Part shown: positions 20,921 through 32,269 of the stretch, piece by piece | Layout: the number at the start of each line of letters is the position of its first letter | Numbering within the stretch: the stretch's first letter is position 1 | DNA from: Trichobilharzia szidati | Lineage: Eukaryota; Platyhelminthes; Trematoda; Strigeidida; Schistosomatidae | Reading direction: 5' to 3' | DNA length: 64,000 nt | Assembly: GCA_944472155.2 (NCBI GenBank) | Contig: OX235272.1 | Location: forward strand, 93,936,020-94,000,019 | The notes under the pieces: generated by a model | What the model saw: only the letters and a program-made list of their open reading frames with translations | The model's database searches: none | Told to the model about the DNA's origin: nothing | Program-made: the position numbers and the translations under genes

Positions 20921-21204
20921 CTACACAAAGGAAGAAAAAGAAAGTATAAGAGTAGGATCCCGAATCAAAATATGTTTATTTCCTTTAAAAAAAAAGCAGA
21001 TATGTTAAAGGTTATCCACACCAAAACATAATAATAATAAAACACATTGACAATATATTCGGTTAAATGTTAAACGATTTATAAGTGAGTGAGTTAGGCG
21101 GATAAAAACAAGTGAATCTGAATACACCATTGATTCATCTCTATATAACTGGAAACGCTTACAGGACGTCTGTTGACATATCGGTTCCTAGTATAGACGC
21201 TTCG

Positions 21205-21400
21205 ACGATGCCTACTGTCAGTGAGTTGGTGGTGGCGGCTAACAGTGAGAATGACGATCTGCACTTTCTTCTATTTGAGACTCGTCAGTTGGATGTACCT
21301 GCATCCCCCCAGTGAGTAATCCAGTTCTCAGTGGGATTCGAACCCAGCACCCATCGTTTCAAATGCCAAAGTGACTTCCACTAGACCAGTGGCCCAGGAA
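21205..21400 (-). repeat. HH1 (Sm-alpha-like) copy
   Basis: Forward: taacagtgagaatgacg, then the reversed hammerhead with ctcgtcagttggatgtacct, then a tRNA-like box B complement (gattcgaacccagcac). On the minus strand the linker after ATCCAA is CTGACGA and GAAA is present, but stem II is broken (gtct against agaa). Confidence 0.7.
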
Positions 21401-21429
21401 AATAACCTCTGGCACGACAGATATCAGTT

Positions 21430-21590
21430 GTAGCTTGTTCAAATTTTTGCATTTGAAACGATGAGTGCTAGGTTTGAATGCCGGTGGGAAGACCACTGGA
21501 TGTACTTGCATTCAACTGGTAAGTCCCAAAAATAGGATGAAATGTACATCTTGGATCATACTGCAAGACACAATGACTACATCAAATCTT
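21430..21590 (+). repeat. HH1 copy, plus-oriented, degraded
   Basis: Box B-like ggtttgaatgccgg, then actggatgtacttgc, taagtcccaaaaataggatg, GAAA, and the returning cttggatcatactgc. The linker is too damaged for activity. Confidence 0.6.
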
Positions 21591-21688
21591 ATATAAAACA
21601 GTCATGAAGTGAGGAAACAAGCAATGTCGCACTTCTTACTGACTATTCAAGTTCCATTCATTAGATATGGCAAAGAACTAAGTTAAAT

Positions 21689-21970
21689 TTAATTTGTGGA
21701 TGGTGACTAGCATTGGAATCAAGGATGTGCATTTCGTCCTATTTGGGACTCGTCATCTGGATGTACCTGCATTTCCCAGTCAGTGAGTGATGATGTTCCC
21801 ACCGAGGACGAAATGCGCATCCTGGATTCCACTGCTAATCACCATCCACAAATTAAATTCTAATTAAATGCCCAGACATCGTCGAAGCATCTGCACAAGA
21901 AGCCGACATGTCAACCTGAGACCGAGCACTTCGGTCCAATCAATCGACGGGAAAATCTAAAATTCAATTA
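21689..21970. repeat. HH1 (Sm-alpha-like) foldback element with 13-bp target duplication
   Basis: The direct repeat aactaagttaaat flanks it at 21676-21688 and 21971-21983. It has a left minus-strand arm, a right plus-strand arm and the same unique tail as 11684-12018. It lacks about 50 bases at the arm junction relative to that copy. The minus arm retains a complete hammerhead layout at 21718-21762 with linker ATGACGA and intact GAAA. Confidence 0.9.
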
Positions 21971-22089
21971 AACTAAGTTAAATGTTTATTATTTATTTCA
22001 ATGTAGATTCCGTCACCAACCAACATTAGTTAGAGGTTACTGAAAACCAGGGAGCACTAGAGTTTAGGACCCAACTAGGAGCAGAAAAC

Positions 22090-24745
22090 CAAGACTTTCA
22101 TATTATACGAGATCAAGTTCATTGACCATCCAGACACTTGTGCGTAAATTCAATCTTCTGTGAACTCTAACATCTTCAACTGGTAATATATCTGTCTGTC
22201 TGGATTCAACATAGAACTTGCCACCGAAGTGCAGCAGTTCGAGTTGCCACGTTCCAAATAGCACACAAAGGTAGACAGGAAAATGAGAGAGGAGAATCAA
22301 TAGAGTTTTGACAAGTATAAGAGTGAAACAGAATGAGTAATGGTAGAAAGGAATATGAAAGATTACAGAGACTGAATCCATCTGCGCCATCGACAACGAT
22401 TTTGAGCCATGTCACCTAGTGTCTCCAGCCATTGATTCTTAGAGTCCCGAGGGCCCCACCCCGGAAGTCTGCATCTCCCTACCTGACTCAGTTTAACTGT
22501 CAGGGATTTCATGGGTTGGTGCCAAGTTTTTGTTTGGCCACCACTTACTCTTTTCCAACCCACAACACCTATATAAGCTAGTAATGCCCGTCCGTTGGGG
22601 GAGGCGATGGTTAGGCATGCGCAGCACGTGACCTAGCCATCTCAATCTATGTAACTTTATAGCCTCTTCGATTGATTTCCCCTCTTTGCCCAACACTCTA
22701 CGCCTAACGTCAACATTACTTACCTTATTATACCACCTAACGTGAGAAAGAGATCGTAGACATCTGTGGTCAAAAACAGTCAACTTTTTCATGTCTTCCG
22801 CTCTCAATGGCCACGTCTCACCACCATAGAGAAGGACGGAGCGAACTGCTGAGCAGTACACACGTCCCTTGGTTGATAGCCGGATGTCACGCCTACGCCA
22901 GAGATGGTGTAAGTTAGCGAAAGCAGCCCGAGCTTTTTGGATCCGTGCTGAGATTTCGTCACCAATCAATCCGTTGGTGCTGATACAACTTCCCAAATAG
23001 GTGAAGTGGTCAAAATGTTCTATCACTTCACTCCCTATCACGAAGCTAGTTGACGTAGTCCAGTCCTGTAGCAGCATCTTACATTTTACAGGGGCGAATC
23101 GCATACCAAACATACGAAGATTGCTGCTCAAGGTGTTCAGAAGACTCTGCATTTTGTCAGCATCCACCCCTAACAGGACTATGTCATCTGCATATTCTAA
23201 GTCCATAAGACTATTCCCTGGTGACAAGTCGATTCCTTAGTCGTTAAGTTCAGTTAAGGATACTTTCATTAGCATATCTATGATGAAGTTAAACAGAAAA
23301 GGGGAAAGTGGACATCCTTGACGGACACCACTGGTTGTTATCAATTCAGATGACAATTCCCCATAAGCCCTTACACGGCTACGTGAGTTTGAGTAGAGTG
23401 CCTTGATTAGTGCAATGTATTTTCTTAGCACTCCCTTCACAGTCAAACATTGCCATAGTACCTTTCGATCCACGGAGTCGAAGGCCGCAATTGTTGGACG
23501 CCAAAAAGTGTGTCTATGTTCTAGGATCTGTCGGAGAGTGAAGATATGATCTATGCACCCTCTACCTGGTCTAAATCCAGCTTAATTTTCCCTCGTTTGT
23601 TCCTCCCGAGTTCGGTTTAGTCTGTGCATGATTACTGAGCCTAGGATTATAGAAACTATGTTCGTTAGGCAGATCCCCCTATGATTATCACATGAGGACT
23701 TGTCTCCCTTCTTGAATATTGGTATAATAAGTGACTTAACCCAGTCTGATGGAACCGTCTCTGATTCCCAGACGTTACCTAGTACCTTAGTTAATCTACT
23801 TACTAGTATGTCACCCTCATAGTTAAACACCTCCGGAATAATTCCGTCGGGTCCTGTCGCTTTGCCTCGTTTCAAATTACAGATAGCTTTTCTGACCTCA
23901 CTTACAGACGACGGCCAGTGTCTATATCCCATTCGAATGTGTGCTGGATGGCGGGAGGCTCAGTGTGGCTGTAGGCAAGTTAAATTGTTCCTCGAAGTGT
24001 TCTTTTCAGCGTTCAAGGTGTCTATCCTGAGAGCTAATTAAGGAGCCATTTTTCTCAGGAATAGTCTCAATTATGATTTGCCTTCTCCCACCCGTTTCCC
24101 TGATGAGTCTAAAGAGTTGCCTAGTGTTGCCTATCGCCGATGCTTTTTCCATCTCTTTCGCCTTTGTCAGCCACCACTGTTCACGGTCCTTGCGGAGACT
24201 TTTTGTAAGTTTCCTTTTGTGCAGCTTTCGCTTCTCATTGAATTCGGAGCTCGCCGGAATAAGTCTTCTAGCATCTATCAGTTCGGATGAGGCAGTCGAA
24301 ATCCAATGGTTTTTACTCACCTTTGGATGTACCTTATTCACAGCTTTTACAGCTGTATCTATGGTTGACTGAATATTCTTCCAGGCTTCTTCAGGGTGAG
24401 CACAGCTGTCAAACTGAAATATGTTTTTAGCTAGTTCTTCTTCATTAAATAGGGACTTAGTTTCCTGATCGAGCTGGAGACGTGATGGGTTTATCGTCCG
24501 TTCAGTCGTAAGCACACACGAGTGCGCACCAGTGCGTGACCGGTATCTACACACGTGTTCCAGAAGGAGCGACAATCTCCTACCGACCCACGCTTATTGC
24601 TATGTGGTCTGTTTGTGTCCAGCGTTGGTTTGATGATGGGGGTCGCCAGACCCTAGTCTCAACCGATGCCTTCGATGAGCATCCTATTCACCTTGAAATG
24701 ATGCACTTCCCACTGCCATCAGTGAGCTGGCGATTGATATTCATA
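22090..24745 (-). mobile_element. LINE-B: nearly complete pol of a second non-LTR retrotransposon
   Basis: The minus strand retains, in order: the end of an apurinic-type endonuclease (TDHIAIS near 24600), a basic linker (RKLHKRKLTKSLRKDREQWW; 24200-24300), RT with KRGKATGPDGIIPEVF (about 23860), SLIIPIFKKGDKSSCDNHRGI, then SGVRQGCPLSPFLFNFIID (23290), the catalytic YADD as LEYADDIVLLG (23190), and a C-terminal region FTYLGSCIS, SVLLYGGETWPL, FDHRCLRSL, HRLRWLGHVLRMP. A 3' UTR follows to about 22195, ending in a 4-base tail repeat (seen forward as tctgtctgtctgg). Frameshifts separate the pieces, so it is dead. The clade is uncertain (CR1- or RTE-related). Confidence 0.9.
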
Positions 24746-24774
24746 CTGTAGGATTTTTTTAGGAATTTTTTCCA

Positions 24775-24965
24775 CTAATTTCACAAGTTGACAAAGTTAG
24801 AATTCATGGATCATTGAATAGTTAACGAGCTTGGTGTCATAACCTGAAGGTCTCAGGGGTTCGATCCCTGACGGGATCATGGGTCCACACTGCTGAAGAG
24901 TTCAAAAATAGGATATCCACCCAGTTGCCATCAATAAATTCGTGGTTGGTATTCTGATTATGAGT
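24775..24965 (+). repeat. HH2 element (divergent subtype)
   Basis: Box B-like ggttcgatccctgacg is followed by CACTG, CTGAAGA and a decayed stem II, then divergence. It resembles the copy at 16265. Confidence 0.6.
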
Positions 24966-25124
24966 TTTCGCAGCGCTATAATATCATGAATTTGATAAAA
25001 TTCCTATAAAATACCCTAAATCTAAAGATTATTATTTGTTTATTTATTTGTTCCATTATTTATTCCAACCGGAAAATTACTCCTTATCAACACAGTTCTA
25101 CTGTATTCTCTTCTCTGTAGCTCT

Positions 25125-25330
25125 ACATTTAGCTCTCTACGCGATTGCTTTCATTTCCTCTTTATATGATCTACTCATATTCATGTCATCATCCTCGGAT
25201 GCATAGCCAACTCACAGCATTCCATCAGTGTTCCAGTCGAGGACTAGGAGCCTGAAGTGTGAAGTCAATCAGCCGTCTTCTCAATGTTTGTCTGACTCAT
25301 CAGCCATTTCCTACTGTATATTAGTTAGGC
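25125..25330 (-). mobile_element. RTE/SR2-like LINE, highly decayed
   Basis: The forward order tctcaatgtttgtctgactc, catcagccatttcctactg, tatattagtt parallels the reversed RTE C-terminal region found at 1180-1230. No frame is left. Confidence 0.5.
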
Positions 25331-25332
25331 AA

Positions 25333-25440
25333 TGGATGCCGGTGGCACAGAGGTAGAATGCTCACCAACCACGCCTTTCTTGGTTCGAGGCTCGATCCCC
25401 GGCCACTGACACCACTCCTTTACCTCACTAAGCCAGTAGT
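25333..25440 (+). repeat. SINE-A left half (split by nested HH2)
   Basis: The head gccggtggcacagaggtaga and box B gctcgatccccggcc are followed by the body start cctcactaagccagtagt. The body stops at 25440 and resumes at 26081-26230 after a 640-base HH2 composite. The 7-base ccagtag occurs on both sides as the likely target duplication. Confidence 0.85.
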
Positions 25441-26080
25441 ATTAACCTGGGAGTACTGGATAGCTGTTTCCCCCGTCCTAGTTTGGGACTCTTCAGCAGT
25501 ACGCACCCACCGAGGTTCGAACTTAGCACCCCTCTGGTTAGAAGGCTAGCGAGCTCGTAGACCATTAGGCCACTGGGACCCGATCCAATGGCCCATGATC
25601 CAATGTCAGCTCATGATGAAATCCTGTAACCAATCAACCAAATCCCTACAAACCAATACTTGAATATCAATAAGATGCTCACTGGCGACTGGCCCCACTC
25701 AGGTAGGTAGTTACCTGGGGTTCCAGTGAGAAGTCGTGACCAGTAGGGTGCAGTAGGTCCGGTGTGAGGACAAATACTCGCCCAAGACATTGGTTAGCGG
25801 TTGCGCTATATCGTGAGTTAGCAGAAGTTAGAATTGATGGACTGGCCATTGGATCGGGTCCCAGTGGCTTAATGGTATACGAGCTCGCTAGCCTTGTAAC
25901 CAGAGGGATGCTGGGTTCGAACCCCGATGGGTGCGTACTGATGAAGAGTCCCAAACTAGGACGGGGGAAACAGCTGTCCAGTACTCTCAGCTGGTTTTCC
26001 AATGGTTCTCTAACCAATGTCAGCTCATGATGAAATCCTGTAACCAATCAACGAGATCCCTACAAACCAATACTTGAATA
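25441..26080. repeat. HH2 composite: two opposed copies nested in SINE-A
   Basis: The left part (25441-25595) is the reverse of the tRNA-like and hammerhead core. The right part (25690-26080) is a full plus-strand HH2 from ggttccagtgagaagtcgtg to the 3' end catgatgaaatcctgtaacc, ctacaaaccaatacttgaat. The same 3' end also appears directly at 25605-25668. Long complementary arms therefore enclose the centre. Confidence 0.82.
25935..25984 (+). ncRNA. Hammerhead-like motif, HH2 reference copy
   Basis: Perfect stem I GTACTG/CAGTAC, linker ATGAAGA, stem II gtcc-caaacta-ggac, a short ggg insertion before GAAA, perfect palindromic stem III CAGCTG, and TC at the cleavage position. The layout equals Sm-alpha but with different helix sequences. 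The linker differs from CUGAUGA, so activity is unlikely in this copy. Confidence 0.65.
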
Positions 26081-26230
26081 CCAGTAGGAATAAGACTGGT
26101 AAAGAGGGAAGGTTGGGAATGAGGCTAGCTAGCAACCCCATCCCGTAAAAATAAAACATCACTGCTACCGAAACTTCAAGCCTCTAGCTTGAAGCCCTAT
26201 GTTCCACTTGGGATGTAAAGGAATAAAAAA
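26081..26230 (+). repeat. SINE-A right half
   Basis: The body resumes with ggaataagactggtaaagag, cagcaaccccatcccg, ctgctaccgaaacttcaagc and ends ccctatgttccacttggg plus an A-rich tail. Confidence 0.85.
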
Positions 26231-27535
26231 ATGGGGATCTTTGTTAGTTGCTTATCATTTGATCTTCAGTAGGATGATGATAATGATATGCTTACATTCA
26301 CTTTATTTAATTCTATCAAAATTATTATTGATCTGTTGTACTCATTAAAAAAATTATATATAAAGCAAAGAATGATTCTTTTTTTTCTACTCTAAACTCA
26401 ATAACAACAGTACATCATAATGCAATTATTGAGTGCTATTCATAGCCTTAATTTAATCATTAATTAACTCTCTCGCCCTCCCTCTCTCTCTCTCTATCGG
26501 ATCATTAGCGATGTATGTTACAAAGAAAACATTAAGCATGAGAACAAAAAGAAAGAGTTCTCCCTTATTAGCATAGCATATGTATATAAATACAGAGAAA
26601 GAGATAGATAGATAAATAGATAGATAGATAGGGAAAACAATAATACAGTTATAGCAACCTATTTATAGGCCAGTAGTAATAATATTATTCCCCTTTCTAT
26701 AATTTATAATAAAACTATTAAAACAATTTAGCATACATATATTATACACAGATAACCTTGCTAGTTTTCCAGCCGGTGTCCCAAGCAAGCCCAGGTGAAG
26801 AGGGAGGGGTTGGGCGTGGGACTATCGAGTCTACACCATAAAACCAATCAAACTGCTATAGAAACTTTAATGTATCCCCGCTTCTTCATCTTTTTCTTCT
26901 CACATTAACCCCTAATAAACATGAAATTTATTAAGCGTAATGCAGTTTAGGGTAAAAAAAAACAAGCTTACAAGTAGTATAGTTTAATAGAGTGGAAAAT
27001 AATGAGGACAAAGATTAGAAAAGTAGCGGGGGGGGGAAGGAAACGTTGAGAAAAATCACACCTTAGCAGAAGAAGTTAGACACTCACGCACACACACACA
27101 CATCCATACATACGTACAGGTAAGCAGAGCTGCGGATACCCACCGACACATATACAAACACCCACAGTTAACACGTTAGAAACTAGAGTTATTACATAAT
27201 GATAAGAGTGGAAAGTGTGACAAACAAATTGGTAGGAATAAAAAACACACAATTTCAAAACAACAAAACAAAGGCAACACAGCATTAATTAAATGTTGTT
27301 ATAGCAGCAAAGCCAGAGAGCAACAGTGTAACGGTAACTCCGTAGAAAACAAAAAAAAACTCTCCATACATACCGTAGCAAACAAAGCGGCAAATGAATG
27401 AGAGAATTCCTATTAAGAGGGAGATATATATGCATATATGTATGTATGTATTGAATGTATTGAATACTGTACAGGAGAATAAATTACAACGCATATTAAC
27501 GATCATTTAAAATCTGAAAATGGAAGAATATTGTT
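26231..27535. other. Low-complexity, AT-rich intron sequence
   Basis: It holds a (tc)n tract near 26470-26500, a (taga)n tract at about 26605-26632, a (ca)n tract at 27088-27103 and a (tatg)n tract near 27430. No element or exon was recognised. Confidence 0.55.
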
Positions 27536-27539
27536 TCAA

Positions 27540-27750
27540 TTTGGTCTGAGCTCATCTTGTATCCGGAAGGTCCTGGGTTCGAGCCCCCAGTGGGTGGGTG
27601 CCTACTGATGAAGAGTCACAAACTAAGTCAGAGGAAACAGTTGTCCAGTACTCCCTAGCAGGTTTTCTAATGGTTCTCTAACCAACATCAGCTCACGATG
27701 AAATCCTATAACCAATCAATCAAATCCTTACAAACCAATACTTGAAGGTC
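27540..27750 (+). repeat. HH2 element
   Basis: It starts at the tRNA-like part (cttgtatccggaaggtcctg, gttcgagcccccag) and includes CTACTG, ATGAAGA, a mutated stem II and the family 3' end (gctcacgatgaaatcctata ... ccaatacttga). Confidence 0.75.
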
Positions 27751-27859
27751 TGAAATACGTTTGCTTTTTCAAATTCCATTAATTATTAACCATTACTATT
27801 ATTTTAGAATTAGTCTGTTTTTGAACACTTAGTGAATAAAATATAAATTAGCCATTAGG

Positions 27860-28080
27860 TGTTGTAGAAAAGCTGACCCTCTTGGCCCAGTGGATAACGC
27901 TTTGGAGTTTGAAAGCATGAGTACTGCTGGTAGTGAAATCCTAGAGGAAGCACCATAACTCACTGGGCGGGGGGTCTGTAGGTAGATCCAAATGACGAGG
28001 ACGCTCAGGTAGGACGAAACGCGGATGTCTGCGATTCCATTGTTAGCTCTGTCTACAACCAAATCATATGATATTCCCGA
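27860..28080 (+). repeat. HH1 (Sm-alpha-like) degraded copy
   Basis: Plus strand: a tRNA-like start, then tagatccaaatgacgagg, gtaggacgaaacgcgg and ttccattgttagctctgtc. The helices of the hammerhead are mostly broken. Confidence 0.55.
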
Positions 28081-28089
28081 TGGTAAAGG

Positions 28090-29175
28090 AGTGTATCATA
28101 CGCGGCAGGCAGGTGGTGGTGAAGAGAAAGAAGATAAACATACATTGGAATGTCAAGAACACTCTGAAGAAAATTTGAACTTCGCGGGCGATTAATGTCG
28201 AGTGTCATATAAACTCAAAGATCGATAGGTAAAAATTAGCCAGGTTGTAGGAGAGACGGAGATAACAGAACTTCAGGTGAACATAGAGAAGGCAGAGGTG
28301 ATGAAGACACCTAGCCAACAACGAACACAACCAACCAGCATCAAGGAGAGAAATTCAAAGGAAGTTACCTATCGTACTTATCTAGGCAGCATCGTTTTAA
28401 CTACATGAGGCACCGACGAGAATACCAGATCCAACCAGGATAGAAAAAAACAGGACAGACCTTCATTACTATGAAATCAGGGTAGAAATCTGCTATACTC
28501 ATCAGATGCATCCACTCCTTGTGACTTATGATTTCCAATTAAACTGTTTTGTTCTCCGTTATTACTGTTCCTCTGTATCACACCTCTGTTTACTGTCTAT
28601 ATTATGCAGTTCTTCTACTTTCTTCCCTTGCTTTGTGTGCTACATGGAGTGTGGCGACTTGAACTGCCGCACATATGTGCAAAGTTCTATGTCGAAAACC
28701 GACCGACCGAACGATACTCATCAGATGGAAGACGACTTAGATTTTCAACACTCATGCCAAGTCAGTTCTTATATATGACCCAGAGACTAGGCACACCAAA
28801 AGAATTTCCAACAGGCTACAGATATCTCTATCAATGGCTGCCTTCTCTGGCTCGATACGGAAGATCGAATGACTGGCGAGAAAGGATAACTCTGGCAACA
28901 AGAAAAACCAAGAACCTATCGGTGAAATCATAAAAAGAAGGAAATAGAGACAGATTGGACACACTGAGAAGATCATTGAGTGACATTACGTGCCAGACCA
29001 CAGGGTGGAATCCGAATGGGAAACGATGAGTTTGGCGTTTGTCTGAAGGTGACGCACAGAAGATGGAAGCTTATGGGCAAACATAGACACAACTAAAAAG
29101 GACTATAGAGAACAGGGAGAAATGGAGGTGTATCACTCGGAATCCGGGGGAATAATAATAGCAGATATAAGAAAC
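28090..29175 (+). mobile_element. RTE/SR2-like LINE fragment with a nested LINE-B end
   Basis: A plus-strand RTE remnant runs from the segment equivalent to LQVNIEKAEVMKT (28270) through TYRTYLGSIV-like sequence, and ends at gaatccgggggaataataat near 29155. It is interrupted at 28509-28713. On either side the RTE sequence is collinear. Confidence 0.8.
28509..28713 (+). mobile_element. LINE-B 3' end, 205 bp, with perfect 14-bp target duplication
   Basis: atactcatcagatg occurs at 28495-28508 and 28714-28727. The insert carries only the LINE-B 3' UTR (tgtgctacatggagtgtggc, gcaaagttctatgtcg) and ends in the 4-base tail repeat gaccgaccga. This defines the 3' end and orientation of LINE-B precisely. 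Confidence 0.9.
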
Positions 29176-29269
29176 ACGTGGAAGAAAAAGTAATCAACCG
29201 AGATCAGTTAGGCTGGTAAACACTTGAAACAAACTATGGGAATTAAGGGGTGGTGAGTAGCAAGGTTAA

Positions 29270-29825
29270 TAATTAAAGACATATACCAGTTTGGAAATCT
29301 TCTGCACTCGACCGCAGCATAAACAACAAAGTTCGGATTTTCAACACAAATGTGAAGCCAGTCACTGCTTCTATACTTGTCAGAAACTTGCAATGCACGT
29401 GAGTCACGAAAAGCATTTCCAACAAGCTACAGAATTTTTATCAACAGCTGCTCACTTCGCCGGTTACATACCGAAGATCAAACGGCCGGCCAGGAAGAAT
29501 AAGCAACAAGAAACTCTGGCTGGGAATAAAACAACCAAGAGCCAATTGCTCAACAAATATGTAGGAGAAAATGGAGATGGATTGGTCGGGCATACGTTCA
29601 GGAGGCTGTCGAATGACATCGCTCGAGTGGAATCCGAATAGGAAGAGAAGAGGGGGTCTTCAGTGCGAGGGTGACATGGAAGAGATCGTGTGAATTGGAG
29701 ATGAGAGATTATGTGCAATCGTGGAGTCAGCCAGCTGAAGAGGACGGCAGAGAACAGAAAAAAGTGGAATGTGTTGTTAAAGTCCCGTGTTCCACTTGGA
29801 ACCCAAGGGAATAATAATAATAATG
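29270..29825 (+). mobile_element. RTE/SR2-like LINE 3' end
   Basis: The C-terminal pol remnant runs from the FNTNVKS-like start at 29335 to the family end cacttggaacccaaggg and an (AAT)n tail at 29810-29823. Several frameshifts are present. Confidence 0.82.
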
Positions 29826-30000
29826 CCTTGGCTTTTAGCCAATGCTTCGCGTATTCTCTTCGACTCACTTATTAATGCTATCGGCTGCAGAAAAACACCG
29901 GAGATATAGCTCATTATTGGCCTAAGAACTGAACTTTCAATCCCGCTCAACTTACTTCAAGGAAGTATAATCAGCCTTCGCATTATCTGCAGACATTTGA

Positions 30001-30245
30001 CTGATTACAAAGTTTGATCACGAACTGATTACAGTTTAGTGAACCATTAGAAAGTTACGGAGTACTGGATAACTGTTCCGTCCCTGTTTTGGACTCTTCA
30101 TCGGTGTGTATACTTTCAGGTTACAAGGCAAGCTCGTTGATCGTTCAGCTGCTTGGAAGGAATCCAATAACCCAACAATTATAACTTCTGCTAATTCGCG
30201 ATATATAGCGAGACAACTAGCCAATGTCTAACCCCAAACCGAGTG
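30001..30245 (-). repeat. HH2 element, minus-oriented
   Basis: Forward: gatcacgaactgattacagt, reversed hammerhead remnant (ctgttccgtccctgttttgg), and the complement of the tRNA-like region. The core is badly decayed. Confidence 0.65.
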
Positions 30246-30289
30246 TCTTTAATTTAGAGGTAAAGAACAAGAAGCTCTACAAACAGATA

Positions 30290-31250
30290 TCTATTCGGCG
30301 ATTTCATCCCCAAAAGTAGCTGTGTATAAGTCAACATGGATCCAATTATTATTTAATTCGCCACAATAACGAATGAGATTAAATGTGATAATTTTCTTGA
30401 AGGAAGACGTTTCCTGCAGCGACACTAATTATGATAATCTCTAGTCGTTTACTGCTTCTAAGCAATGTGGAGAAAAAACTCCCGTATATGACCACTCCAA
30501 TATGCATAAATCAATTCACCTGCTCCTGCAGAGTTAGGTATATAGGTCCTTTCAAAAAGTGTCAGAGAACACTAACCAGCATGGCTGCAAAGAAGAGGCA
30601 CTGGTTCAATCAGAAGCCCTATAATTGAACACCACATCAGCACACCTGGTCACAGCATCTCAACTGACTCATCAATTAAGAGTCACTAACAAAGTGAACA
30701 AAAAACCTACCAAAGGTAGTGTGTTTCCAACTTCTTCGTTATGTAGAAACCCTCACCAAATATATATATATTGAGAAGCCAGGAGCTGTGTTCAGAAGAA
30801 ACTAGCACAACCTCTACATTTACCATGGATCTAGTTCGGTTTGGCTCTTTAGTTTTAATTTTCCATCTTTTATTTTTTTGATTTCCTTCATTATTTTTCT
30901 TTTTAATTTTCAGCTAAAAAAGAAACTATTAATTCAATATGCTTCCATGATTATCCTTTTCACACCTGTTTTCATTAAGAAGTACCTTTTATGTATTACA
31001 CGGCACTATTTCGTAATCCTGTGGAATTTCGTTCCTATGCTTCTTCTTGTAATCTACATTCAAACCTTAAAACTTTCAGATCGAGTTGGAAATTATTATC
31101 TCCTTTAATCTCCATAAGTATGTGGAATAAATTATAATTGTATCTGCTATGTACATGTATGTATATAAATGCGGTTGGACAGTTGCCTTTGAGGAAGAAA
31201 TTGCCGAAAAGATATCTGAACGAAATATTCCCATATTGAGTCATAAGGAA
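30290..31250 (+). mobile_element. Penelope-like element fragment (GIY-YIG region and 3' end)
   Basis: The frame at 30431 contains TTPICINQFTCSCRVRYIG, equivalent to the Cys-containing lead-in and YIG motif at 14330. It is followed by decayed sequence and the C-terminal ELCSEETSTTSTFTMD-like end near 30830. The 3' region ends with ccgaaaagatatctgaacg and a PLE-type terminus. Immediately downstream lies a second PLE fragment. Confidence 0.75.
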
Positions 31251-31266
31251 AAAAACGTAAACAGCG

Positions 31267-32012
31267 AAGAAAATTTCCTTTTCGACGATTCATTTTCATA
31301 AGCTGATGTACAATTGTAATTATATTTAACAAAGAAATCATAAGACCAATCAGATACTGGTAAAATTTGTCCTCGAAAAACGTATTACGTAATGTAAGGT
31401 GTAACCTAGAAGGGGTGAATAATTGGAACACTTTGTCAACTCTGGACATCGAGCAAACCTGCATGAATGCTTCAAGGGTGCTACTACACAGAGTCCCTCA
31501 ATATCGTACAAAGGGACTTCGAATAATCCATCTGTACATAGCTGAATATTTAGCTATTCGGGATGTGAAACTGGTTCTCTGCATTCAAAAGCACCACATA
31601 CATTCCCTCGCCCTACCGTAGACAGAGTAACGTTCTTACCATAATTATGCTTCTTTATATTATGTAAGTTTACTATTATTATTATTATTCTCATCATCCA
31701 TATTTTATTATCACTCTATTACTGTTTATTAATAACATTTTATAAAAAAAAACACTTTATCGTCATCCCACTAATTCGTGTCCATTCTACACAATCATAG
31801 TGATTAGTCATTTCCTCAGACTTATTATGTCATGCCAACCTCTGCCCCTTTTCTAACTCCCAATTAGTCACCCCATCTAGACTACACCTTACATTACATA
31901 ATACGCTTTCCGAGGACAAATTTTACCAGTATCTGATTGGTTGTCTTATGATTTCTATGTTAAATACAATTACGATTGTACAGCAGCTTATGAAAATGAA
32001 TCATCGGAAGAG
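31267..32012 (+). mobile_element. Penelope-like C-terminal fragment between ~135 bp inverted arms
   Basis: The centre encodes LRIIHLYIAEYLAIRDVKLV and LCIQKHHIHSLALP, the last part of a PLE endonuclease. The flanks 31267-31402 and about 31878-32012 are inverted copies of each other (ttttaccagtatctgattgg on one strand at the right and on the other at the left) with few mismatches. No RT is present. Confidence 0.85.
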
Positions 32013-32134
32013 AGAAAAAATCGATATCTGTTAGCAGAGCTTCTTGACCTTTTCTCTTTAATTACAGAAACAAACAAGCAAACAGTAAATCTAATGCATA
32101 TTCCAAAATTATGTTGCAAAAATGTGAATTATAT

Positions 32135-32230
32135 TCCATGTGCTTTTGAAGTTTCTGTAATGATTGAATTGATTTCCCGGGGTAGGGTCTCCAGCCCCAC
32201 ACGCAACCTTCCCTGTTTTCCTGAGATTAG
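32135..32230 (-). repeat. SINE-A body fragment
   Basis: Forward tttgaagtttctgtaatgat, gtagggtctccagcccc and aaccttccctgttttcc are the body complement. The head is absent. Confidence 0.5.
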
Positions 32231-32269
32231 GATCGGCTAGAACACTAGCGAACTAGTAAACCAGGAGAA

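Noticed and set aside
26605..26632. CRISPR-like or regulatory repeat array
   Set aside because: It is a plain (taga)n microsatellite with no spacers.
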